From NCBI GenBank assembly GCA_035550775.1, contig DASZOO010000107.1, positions 1 through 5,491 of the forward strand: 5,491 bases of DNA. The letters run 5' to 3'. The notes beneath the pieces are model-generated. The model saw only the letters and a list, made by a program, of their open reading frames with translations, ran no database searches and had not been told where the DNA came from. Both the position numbers and the translations under genes were made by a program. Positions 1 to 5,491 of the stretch are shown here, in pieces; the stretch's first letter is position 1; the number at the start of each line of letters is the position of its first letter. The stretch comes from JAOUEA01 sp035550775 (GTDB lineage: Bacteria > Actinomycetota > UBA4738 > HRBIN12).

Positions 1-420
1 TACGGCGGCACCGTGAAGGATCTCGCCGGTGACGGTGTGCTCGCGTTCTTCGGGGCGCCGGTCGCCCACGAGGACGACCCGGAGCGTGCGGTCCGCACCG
101 GGCTCCGCATCGTCGACGACATCGAGGCCTTCGCACGCGAGATCGCAGAGGCCTGGGGCGTCGACGCGTTGAACGTGCGCGTCGGGGTCAACAGCGGGCC
201 GGTGGTGACCGGCGCGATCGGAGCCGGTGAGCGGGTGGAGTTCGCCGCGATGGGCGATGCCGTGAACGTCGCCGCCAGGCTGCAATCCGAGGCACAACCG
301 GGCTCCGTGCTCGTGGGTGAGGCGACCAAGCGGATCGTGTCCGACCGGTTCACGTGGGACGGGGGGGCGTCGTTCCGGCTCAAGGGCAAGGCCGGTCCGG
401 TGACCGCGTTCACCGTGACC
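1..420 (+). other. C-terminal part of class III nucleotide cyclase domain
   Basis: This is the segment of the large fusion that reads as the CHD/GGC domain. Visible signatures are GGTV followed by GDGVLAFFGAP and HEDDPERAV (residues 2-28), RVGVNSGPVVTGAIG (60-74) and GDAVNVAARLQ (85-95). Asp11 is the second metal ligand, and Asn88 and Arg92 are the transition-state residues of the family. The two positions that normally select the purine carry Asp7, where Lys is usual, and Ala82 or Ala83, where Thr or Asp is usual. ATP specificity therefore cannot be assumed. The N-terminal half of the domain is outside the window. Confidence 0.85.
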
Positions 421-3400
421 GGCGCCGGCGCCGGCGCGCATGGCCGCAGGGACGCGGGGTCGGCGATGCGCACGATCGGCAGGGACCGCGAGCTCGCGAG
501 GGCACGCGAGGCGGTCGACGCGGTCGCGACCGGCGCCGGCGGCGTCGTGTTCATCACCGGCGAGCCAGGCATCGGCAAGACCCGCATGGTGCACGAGCTG
601 CGGCGTGCCTTCGGCGCCGTGACCCCTCAGTACGGCCGTTCGCTGTGGCTCGAAGGACGATGCGTGAGCTACGGCGGTTCCATCCCGTACTGGCCCTTCC
701 GCGACCTGCTTCGATCGTGGCTGGGGGTCGGAGGCGACGAGCCCGAGCTCCGGATCCGCATCACGCTCAGGCGGCAGGTCGACCGGCTCTTCCCCGAGCG
801 GTCGGGCGACATGGTTCCCTACCTCGCCTCGCTGCTCGGCCTCACACCGACCGATTCGGAGGCGTCACGCATCGACGAGCTCTCCCCCGAGGCGCTCCAG
901 TACCGGACGTTCGAGGTGCTGCGGCACACCGTCGAGGCACTCGCGGCCGAGGGCCCGGTGGCCGTGGTGCTCGAGGACCTGCACTGGGCCGACGCGACGT
1001 CGCTGCAGCTGCTCGAACGGTTGGTCGTCGACACGGAGAACGAGGCGCTCGTGCTGATCTGCACCCTTCGTCCCGAGCGTGATCATCCGTCGTGGCGGTT
1101 GAAGGAAGACGTGGCGCGCACGCTGCCACATCGGTTCCGTGAGGTCGCGCTCGAGGCGCTCACGGGCGATGCGGGACGCGAGCTGCTCGCCGCGCTCGTC
1201 GGTGAGGGAACCCTCCCACCGGACCTCGAGTCGCGCATCCTCGCCTCGGCGGACGGCAATCCGTTCTTCCTGGAAGAGCTCGTGCGCTCCATGGTCGATG
1301 CGGGCGCGATCGTCCGCGAGGGGCAGGATTGTCGCTTCGACCACGAGGTCGAGCTGCAGGTGCCGCCGACGGTCGAGAAGGTGATCCTGGCGCGGATCGA
1401 CCGCCTGGACCAGCCCGCGCACGATGTCGTCGTGGCGGCGTCGGTGCTGGGCCGCACGTTCAACCTTCCGCTGCTCCACGCCGTGGCCACGGGCGAGGAC
1501 GTCCGCTCGACGCTCGGGGAGCTGATGCGGGTCGACCTCGTACGCGAGGGCCGTCGGTGGCCCGAGCCCGAGTACCGGTTCACCCACGCGCTGATCCAGG
1601 AGACGGCCTACCGCACCCTCGTCGCCGACGATCGGCGCCGGCTGCACGGGCGGGCGGCCGTTTGGCTCGAACAGCACCATGCCGGGAAGGAGGACGAGGT
1701 CGCGGGCCTGCTCGCGCACCACTGGCTCGGGGCAGAGGACGAGGCGAAGGCGATGCGCTACCTGACGGCGGCGGGCGACCGCGCTCGCCAGGAGTACGCG
1801 CTCGACGAGGCGATCGCGTACTACCGGGAGCTGCTGCCGCTGCTCGATCAGCGAGGTGAGGACCGCGAGATCGCGCTCGTGCTCTTCAAGCTGGCGCTCG
1901 CCTTGCACATGTCGCTGCGGTTCGCTGAGGCGAACGAGGCGTACCAGCGGGCGTTCGAGCGCTGGACGCCGCTCGAGGAGCCGGCCCGTCTGCCGTCGGC
2001 GACGCTGCGCGTGGCGACGAGCTTCCTGCCCGACGACCCCGATCCTCGATCGGCGATCGCGTGGCCGAACATCCAGCTGTGCATGCAGCTGTTCGATCGG
2101 CTGGTCGAGCAGTGGCCCGAGCGGACGATCGTGCCGTCGCTGGCCGAGCGCTGGGAGATCTCCGACGACGGCCTGCGGTACGTCTTCCACCTGCGTGAGG
2201 GGCTCACGTGGTCGGACGGGCAACCCCTCACCGCCCACGACGTGGAGTTCGGCATCAAGCGGGTGCTCGACCCGTCGGCGCCCGGCTCCTCGGTCGCGAT
2301 CTACTTCGTGCTTCAGGGCGGCCAGGCCTACTACCTGGGCGAGGAGTCCGACCCCTCGACGATCGGGGTCCGCGCGCTCGACGATCGCACCGTGGAGTTC
2401 CGGCTCGCCGCCCCCGCGCCGTACTTCATGAGCGTGATGAACCGGCCCGACGGGGGGCCGCAGCCCCGGCACGCGATCGAGGCACTCGGTGACGCGTGGA
2501 TCGAGCCGGACAAGCAGGTGGTCTCGGGCGCCTTCCACATCGTCGAGCAGGCCGAGGGCAGGCTGTGGCTGGGACGGCACGCAGGACTCAACGTCGGCCG
2601 CACGGGGAACGTCGCGACGGTCGAATACTCCCGGGCCCGGATCGGCGAGGCGATCGGCTGCTACGAGCGTGACGAGCTCGATCTCATCCTCGCGCGGTAC
2701 ACGCCGCGCCTGGCCGACCTGATGGCCCGGGACCTGCCCGACGCCACGATCGGACCCGCCGGGTGGTCCGGCTACCTGGCGTTCGACCATTCGAGCGAGG
2801 CCGGCTCGTCGCTGGAGCTGCGACGTGCTCTCGGGCACGCGATCGACCGGGACGCCCTCGCGAGCGTGCTCCCAGCGAACCTGATCGTCGCGACCGGCGG
2901 CATCGTTCCGCCTGCGCTCCAGGGCCACACGCCCGACATCGCGCCACGGTTCGATCCCGATCTCGCCCGCGAGTGCTTCGGTCGCGCGGGTTTCGAAGGT
3001 CCGATCGGTCTGGCGATCCTGGACGACGACATCCCGGTCCTGGAGCCGGTGATCGCCTCATGGCGGTCCGTGCTCGGCTTGACGACCGACCTGCGTCCGT
3101 GGTCGCTCGACGAGATCGCGACGATGAGGCCGCCACCGGAGCGCGCGCCGATCTACTTCACCGGCTGGTTGCCCGGGTATGCAGATCCGGAGTACTTCTT
3201 GCGGCTGCTCTTCCACTCGCAGAGCCGCACGAACGAGGGCGGGTTCGACTTCCCGCCGTTCGACGAGCTGATCGAGCGCGCCCGGCAGGAGCGGAGCGAC
3301 CGTGGGCGGCTCTCGTTGTTCCACGATGCCGACCGCATGGCGGTCGTGGATCGGGTCGCGGTGATCCCGCTCGTGTACGGCCGGAGCCTCGCCGTCGTGA

Positions 3401-3483
3401 AGCCCCGGGTCCGCGGCTGGTGGGAGTTCGGCAAGACCTCCGCGAACTTCGCGGACCTCGAGATCTCGACGCCCGCCGACTGA
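1..3483 (+). CDS. Class III cyclase / STAND ATPase / solute-binding protein family 5 fusion (5' partial)
   Basis: The gene is open from the first base in frame 1, so its true start lies before the window; 1160 residues are visible (residue 1 = Tyr at base 1). Order of domains: end of a class III adenylate/guanylate cyclase (about 1-140; metal-binding Asp11 in GDG, and VNVAARL at 88-94 supplying the transition-state Asn and Arg); an AAA_16/STAND-type ATPase (about 155-385; Walker A GEPGIGKT at 187-194, Walker B-like LEDLHWAD at 324-331, GNPFFLEEL at 419-427); a winged-helix/helical stretch (about 450-540, with HALIQETAY at 529-537); a short TPR-like region (about 565-655); and a family 5 ABC solute-binding domain (about 667-1150; hallmark LAERWEISDDG followed by TWSDGQPLTAHDVEF). 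The first metal-binding Asp of the cyclase is outside the window. No signal peptide or hydrophobic segment precedes the binding domain, so a cytoplasmic location is inferred. A likely role is ligand-controlled nucleotide signalling; the ligand is unknown. Domain calls are strong; substrate and activity are not shown. Confidence 0.93.
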   Translation, partial: YGGTVKDLAGDGVLAFFGAPVAHEDDPERAVRTGLRIVDDIEAFAREIAEAWGVDALNVRVGVNSGPVVTGAIGAGERVEFAAMGDAVNVAARLQSEAQPGSVLVGEATKRIVSDRFTWDGGASFRLKGKAGPVTAFTVTGAGAGAHGRRDAGSAMRTIGRDRELARAREAVDAVATGAGGVVFITGEPGIGKTRMVHELRRAFGAVTPQYGRSLWLEGRCVSYGGSIPYWPFRDLLRSWLGVGGDEPELRIRITLRRQVDRLFPERSGDMVPYLASLLGLTPTDSEASRIDELSPEALQYRTFEVLRHTVEALAAEGPVAVVLEDLHWADATSLQLLERLVVDTENEALVLICTLRPERDHPSWRLKEDVARTLPHRFREVALEALTGDAGRELLAALVGEGTLPPDLESRILASADGNPFFLEELVRSMVDAGAIVREGQDCRFDHEVELQVPPTVEKVILARIDRLDQPAHDVVVAASVLGRTFNLPLLHAVATGEDVRSTLGELMRVDLVREGRRWPEPEYRFTHALIQETAYRTLVADDRRRLHGRAAVWLEQHHAGKEDEVAGLLAHHWLGAEDEAKAMRYLTAAGDRARQEYALDEAIAYYRELLPLLDQRGEDREIALVLFKLALALHMSLRFAEANEAYQRAFERWTPLEEPARLPSATLRVATSFLPDDPDPRSAIAWPNIQLCMQLFDRLVEQWPERTIVPSLAERWEISDDGLRYVFHLREGLTWSDGQPLTAHDVEFGIKRVLDPSAPGSSVAIYFVLQGGQAYYLGEESDPSTIGVRALDDRTVEFRLAAPAPYFMSVMNRPDGGPQPRHAIEALGDAWIEPDKQVVSGAFHIVEQAEGRLWLGRHAGLNVGRTGNVATVEYSRARIGEAIGCYERDELDLILARYTPRLADLMARDLPDATIGPAGWSGYLAFDHSSEAGSSLELRRALGHAIDRDALASVLPANLIVATGGIVPPALQGHTPDIAPRFDPDLARECFGRAGFEGPIGLAILDDDIPVLEPVIASWRSVLGLTTDLRPWSLDEIATMRPPPERAPIYFTGWLPGYADPEYFLRLLFHSQSRTNEGGFDFPPFDELIERARQERSDRGRLSLFHDADRMAVVDRVAVIPLVYGRSLAVVKPRVRGWWEFGKTSANFADLEISTPAD
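1999..3450 (+). other. Family 5 ABC solute-binding domain fused at the C-terminus
   Basis: Residues about 667-1150 of the fusion form an essentially full-length SBP_bac_5 domain (OppA/DppA/NikA type), about 480 residues, close to the family's usual mature length. It begins with TLRVATSFLPDDPDPR. It continues with the family block around 714-758 (PSLAERW, DDGLRYVFHLREGL, WSDGQPLTAHDVEF) and ends with VAVIPLVYGRSLAVVKPRVRGW (1119-1140). In free-standing proteins this domain is secreted and hands peptides or other small solutes to an ABC permease. Here it follows a helical repeat directly, with no lipobox, signal peptide or membrane helix, and no permease genes are nearby. It is more likely a ligand sensor than a transporter part. 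Confidence 0.88.
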
Positions 3484-3505
3484 GGCCCCTCGCTCGCTCG
3501 CGCCG

Positions 3506-4183
3506 TCACACGGACGGGAACGGGTCGTCGGCGAACGTCCGCAGGACGTGATCGGCGCCGCCGTCTCGCAGCTGCTCGACGGAGTACTCGCCGGTCGCGA
3601 CGCCGACCGCGACCGTGCCGGCGCCGTGAGCAGCCTCGATGTCCCTCGGCGTGTCGCCCACGACGATGACCTCCCACGGGTCGATGTCGTGGCCCGACAA
3701 CGCCTCGGCCCGCGCGATCGCCGCGCGCGTCAGATCGCTCCGCACCGCCGAGTCGCTGCCATACCCACCGAACAGGAAGAACCGCTGCAGCCCCGCCCGG
3801 GAGATCTTGATGTGGGCGGCACCCTCGATGTTCCCGGTCACGAGGCCGAGGAGCGTGTCGGCGTGGACCAACCGCTCGAGCAGGTCGTGCACCCCCGGCA
3901 TCACCCGGTATCGGGGGGACGAGGCGACCTCCTCGGGCAGCCGCAGGACGTAGCGCATCATCAGCCGGATCACCTCGTCGGTGGTGGGCGCGCGTCCGAG
4001 GGTGCCCTCGAACGTCTCCCGTGCCACGACCGGGTCGGTCATGCCGACCTCGCTGAACCTGCGGATGTCGCCGTCGACCCCGAACGCTTCGCGGAACGCA
4101 TGCGACCAGCTGCGCCCCCCGGCACCACCGGTGTCGATCAGGGTGCCGTCGACGTCGAACAGCACGACTCGGCGATCGGTCAT
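3506..4183 (-). CDS. HAD superfamily hydrolase (phosphoglycolate phosphatase-like)
   Basis: A 225-residue soluble phosphohydrolase of HAD subfamily IA. Motif I is DVDGT at 10-14, with Asp10 as the expected nucleophile and Asp12 the acid/base. A helical C1 cap follows (about 18-95). Motif II is VTGN at 115-118, the motif III Lys is probably Lys126, and motif IV is GDTPRD at 177-182, which holds the metal-binding acids. The length fits Gph and beta-phosphoglucomutase-like enzymes; the substrate cannot be read from sequence, so no symbol is given. The ATG at 4183 is preferred over an in-frame GTG at 4213, because GGAGG (4196-4192) lies 8 nt before it and motif I then starts at the usual position. 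This ATG overlaps the stop of the small upstream ORF (ATGA), which suggests translational coupling. The gene converges on the large fusion gene with a 22-bp gap that contains no clear terminator. Confidence 0.93.
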   Translation of the reverse strand: MTDRRVVLFDVDGTLIDTGGAGGRSWSHAFREAFGVDGDIRRFSEVGMTDPVVARETFEGTLGRAPTTDEVIRLMMRYVLRLPEEVASSPRYRVMPGVHDLLERLVHADTLLGLVTGNIEGAAHIKISRAGLQRFFLFGGYGSDSAVRSDLTRAAIARAEALSGHDIDPWEVIVVGDTPRDIEAAHGAGTVAVGVATGEYSVEQLRDGGADHVLRTFADDPFPSV

Positions 4184-4338
4184 CGATCCCCCCTCCAGGT
4201 CCGGCTCACCCACGTCTGGTGGACGCCGGGCGGGCGGGTGCGCAGATGCCGGTACAGCGCCGGGGCGATCTTCATCTTCGCGAGGTCACCGCTCGCCCCG
4301 ACGACGATCGCCTGCGGCTCCGGTGCTCGCAGCGTCAT
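4180..4338 (-). CDS. Small 52-residue ORF with a G6PD-like N-terminal nucleotide-binding loop (possible zwf remnant)
   Basis: An ATG at 4338 opens a 52-codon frame ending in TGA at 4180. Residues 14-32 read GASGDLAKMKIAPALYRHL. This matches the hallmark N-terminus of glucose-6-phosphate dehydrogenase: the GxxGDLA dinucleotide loop, a basic residue, then PALY. A strand of hydrophobic residues (AIVV, 10-13) precedes the loop, as in the Rossmann fold. A full G6PD is about 450-510 residues, so only the first beta-alpha unit is present. The last 20 residues (about 33-52) do not look like the family. The catalytic His and the substrate Lys region are absent, so it cannot be a working dehydrogenase. 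It starts 18 nt after the rpsD stop, in the same frame as rpsD, without a good ribosome binding site, and its stop overlaps the HAD start. It may be a decayed zwf end, or a retained small protein or coupling ORF. The similarity is clear; expression is uncertain. Confidence 0.5.
   Translation of the reverse strand: MTLRAPEPQAIVVGASGDLAKMKIAPALYRHLRTRPPGVHQTWVSRTWRGDR
4187..4196 (-). promoter_or_regulatory. Shine-Dalgarno site fixing the HAD gene start
   Basis: On the minus strand the bases before the HAD gene read GGAGGGGGG, then ATCG and the ATG at 4183. This is a strong ribosome binding site at a good distance. It lies inside the 3' end of the small upstream ORF. It favours the ATG over the GTG ten codons upstream. 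Confidence 0.8.
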
Positions 4339-4356
4339 CGCGCCGAGGCCGGGAGG

Positions 4357-4959
4357 TTACGAGTAGTACTCGACGATGAGGCGTTCCTCGACCGCCACTG
4401 GCAGCGGGACCTCGTCGCGCTCGGGCTGACGCGACAGCGTGCCCTGCAGCTGTTCCTTGTTGCGGTAGAGGTAGCCGGGCGGATCGGGCGTGATCTCGAC
4501 CGCTTCCCGCACGCTGACGAAGTTCTTCGCTTTGCCGGCGATCTCGATGGTCTGCTCGGGCTTCACGCGAGCGCTGGGCACGTCGACGCGCTTGCCGTCG
4601 AGCTGCACGTGCCCGTGGGAGACGAGCTGTCGCGCCTGACGCGTGGTCAGCGCGAACCCGAGCCGCAGCACGACGGTGTCGAGGCGGGTCTCGAGACGAC
4701 GGATCAGCTCCTCGCCGGTGACTCCCTGGCTTCGCGTCGCCTCGTCGTAGTAGCGGCGCATCTGGCTCTCGCTCACGCCGTAGATCGTGCGGAGCTTCTG
4801 CTTCTCGACGAGCCGCGTCTGATACTCGGAGATGCGTTTGCGGCCACGACCGTGCTGGCCCGGCGGGTAGGGGCGCTTGTTCGACGGGCAGTTCGGACGG
4901 CCGCAGAGCGGCTCGCCGACACGCCGGCACTGACGATGCTTCGGTCCGATCTTGTTCAT
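4357..4959 (-). CDS. rpsD: 30S ribosomal protein S4
   Basis: A full-length 200-residue S4, a primary 16S rRNA-binding protein that nucleates small-subunit assembly on the 5' domain; in many bacteria it also represses its own translation. The N-terminal ribosomal S4 domain covers about 1-90, with the conserved RPYPPGQHGRGR at 29-40 and YGVSESQMRRYY at 60-71. The S4 RNA-binding fold follows, with RLDTVVLRLGFA at 92-103, ARQLVSHGHVQLDGKRV at 109-125 and the C-terminal EERLIVEYYS. A metal-site-like set His8, Cys11, Cys19 and Cys24 replaces the four Cys of zinc-type S4. The ATG at 4959 gives the normal short N-terminus and has GGAGGA (4976-4971) 11 nt upstream, slightly far. The gene is followed by the small G6PD-like ORF and a HAD gene, not by rpoA, so it lies outside the usual alpha operon arrangement. 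Confidence 0.98.
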   Translation of the reverse strand: MNKIGPKHRQCRRVGEPLCGRPNCPSNKRPYPPGQHGRGRKRISEYQTRLVEKQKLRTIYGVSESQMRRYYDEATRSQGVTGEELIRRLETRLDTVVLRLGFALTTRQARQLVSHGHVQLDGKRVDVPSARVKPEQTIEIAGKAKNFVSVREAVEITPDPPGYLYRNKEQLQGTLSRQPERDEVPLPVAVEERLIVEYYS

Positions 4960-4985
4960 GGTCTCCGGGTTCCTCCGGCCCTCTC

Positions 4986-5009
4986 GTGGCTGTTCCCGTG
5001 GGTGTTCCC
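4986..5009 (-). repeat. Two-copy 12-bp tandem repeat in the rpsD leader
   Basis: On the minus strand two adjacent units read GGGAACACCCAC and GGGAACAGCCAC, identical at 11 of 12 bases. They lie 27-50 nt before the rpsD ATG, just upstream of the GGAGGA site. They could be part of an RNA structure or a protein-binding site, or a chance duplication. Confidence 0.6.
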
Positions 5010-5125
5010 GCTGGCCGGGGCGCGTGGGCCGGATCTGGCCCCCGACCGTGAAGACATCGCCGTGCGCGCAGGCGCGCTGCGGGAACTCGTGCCCTCGGTG
5101 CCCATCGACGATACCAGCGACCTGC

Positions 5126-5130
5126 GAGGA
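5126..5130 (+). promoter_or_regulatory. Shine-Dalgarno site deciding a GTG start
   Basis: GAGGA ends 8 nt before the GTG at 5139, a good spacing. The in-frame ATG at 5130 overlaps the last base of this site, leaving it no room to act as a ribosome binding site for that ATG. The GTG is therefore the preferred start of the rightward gene. Confidence 0.6.
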
Positions 5131-5138
5131 TGCCCCAT

Positions 5139-5491
5139 GTGCACGCCGTCGCGGACCGGATCGTCGGCAGCATCCTCGGCCTCGCGCTGGGCGACGCGCT
5201 GGGCGCTCCCTTCGAGTTCCGTCGCGCGCACGACGTGCCCGATCCGATCCCCGCGTTCGAGCTTCCCTGGGCCGGTCTGCCGCCGGGGGCGACCACCGAC
5301 GACACCGCGATGGCCCGGAACCTGTGGACGAGCTTGATCGCGACCGAGGGAACGCTCGACCCGCACGACGTCCTGCGGCGCCACCTCGCCTGGCTCGCGA
5401 CGTCCCCATCGGACGTCGGCAACCTCACGCTCAGCGTGCTGAGCGCATGGCGTGACGGGGTGCCTGACGCGGCGCGCGACTACGTCGCGCG
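5139..5491 (+). CDS. ADP-ribosylglycohydrolase family protein (3' partial)
   Basis: An open frame runs from the GTG at 5139 to the window end (117 codons visible, no stop). It starts MHAVADRIVGSILGLALGDALGAPFEF and shows the two N-terminal signatures of the ADP-ribosylglycohydrolase (DraG/ARH) family. The GDALG block at residues 18-22 is followed by a conserved acidic residue (Glu26). TTDDTAM at 52-58 has Thr-Asp-Asp residues that bind the dinuclear metal centre. Family members are usually about 270-350 residues and remove ADP-ribose from proteins or small molecules; the C-terminal metal-binding motif is beyond the window. The target is unknown, and no ADP-ribosyltransferase gene is visible beside it. 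An in-frame ATG at 5130 is the alternative start, adding three residues. The gene is divergent from rpsD. Confidence 0.88.
   Translation, partial: MHAVADRIVGSILGLALGDALGAPFEFRRAHDVPDPIPAFELPWAGLPPGATTDDTAMARNLWTSLIATEGTLDPHDVLRRHLAWLATSPSDVGNLTLSVLSAWRDGVPDAARDYVA

Larger units (their letters stand above)
4960..5138. promoter_or_regulatory. Divergent intergenic region between rpsD and the ADP-ribosylglycohydrolase gene
   Basis: These 179 bp hold the rpsD leader on the minus strand and the start region of the rightward gene, so promoters for both should lie here. The only promoter-like string I see is TGGTATCGT on the minus strand (5116-5108), an extended -10-like sequence. No good -35 lies at the expected distance, so this is weak. 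It would give rpsD a leader of roughly 140 nt. The leader also holds a 12-bp tandem repeat next to the ribosome binding site. S4 genes are often autoregulated through leader RNA structure, but I cannot show a fold here. Confidence 0.45.

Noticed and set aside
421..437. GGCGCC repeated nearly three times, a possible repeat or binding site.
   Set aside because: It encodes a Gly-Ala linker between the cyclase and ATPase domains in a GC-rich gene; composition explains it.
865..2928. A 687-codon open frame on the minus strand antisense to the large fusion gene.
   Set aside because: The protein is rich in Arg, Pro and Gly with no recognisable domain, and it mirrors the coding frame opposite, where stops are rare because of high GC. 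The plus-strand gene has clear domain motifs throughout.
3484..3505. A possible bidirectional terminator in the 22-bp gap between the convergent genes.
   Set aside because: The gap holds only short CGCT repeats and no stem of useful length followed by a T-run on either strand.
5075..5092. A GCGCGC inverted repeat in the divergent region as a possible hairpin.
   Set aside because: The arms are separated by only two bases and the string is low-complexity GC, so a specific structure cannot be supported.
4219..5337. A 372-codon plus-strand frame covering rpsD and the divergent region.
   Set aside because: It is the antisense of rpsD, whose identity is certain, and it shows no domain of its own.
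4960..5409. An N-terminal extension of the rpsD frame by 150 codons upstream of the ATG at 4959.
   Set aside because: The extension is low-complexity, antisense to the ADP-ribosylglycohydrolase start, and S4 proteins begin where the ATG at 4959 places the start.

Overview
The window is dense, high-GC bacterial DNA. It carries Shine-Dalgarno-type starts and a signalling protein that joins a class III cyclase to an ATPase module. That architecture is common in Actinomycetota and some neighbouring high-GC phyla such as Chloroflexota. I read it as a chromosomal segment of an actinobacterium-like organism. The phylum is an inference, because no rRNA or other decisive marker is present.

Layout. 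Positions 1-3483 (+) hold the 3' part of a very large gene that begins before the window. It joins the end of a class III nucleotide cyclase domain, a STAND/AAA-type ATPase, a short helical repeat region, and a complete family 5 solute-binding (oligopeptide/nickel-binding-like) domain with no visible signal peptide or membrane segment. After a 22-bp convergent gap, three genes read leftward on the minus strand. In transcription order they are rpsD (30S protein S4, 4959-4357), a 52-residue ORF whose N-terminus looks like the nucleotide-binding loop of glucose-6-phosphate dehydrogenase (4338-4180), and a HAD hydrolase (4183-3506) that overlaps the small ORF by the classic ATGA junction. Upstream of rpsD, a 179-bp divergent intergenic region leads to a rightward gene, the first 117 codons of an ADP-ribosylglycohydrolase, which runs off the end.

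How the genes relate. rpsD, the small ORF and the HAD gene are close enough (18-nt gap, then a 4-nt overlap) to be one transcript. The S4 gene is therefore not followed by rpoA, as it would be in the usual alpha operon. The ADP-ribosylglycohydrolase is divergent and shares only the promoter region. The large cyclase fusion is on the opposite strand and is probably an independent signalling protein.

The most noteworthy items are the apparently cytoplasmic solute-binding domain fused to a cyclase/ATPase sensor, the unusual residues at the base-selecting positions of that cyclase, and the tiny G6PD-like ORF between rpsD and the HAD gene. No tRNA, rRNA, CRISPR array, insertion sequence or convincing intrinsic terminator was seen.
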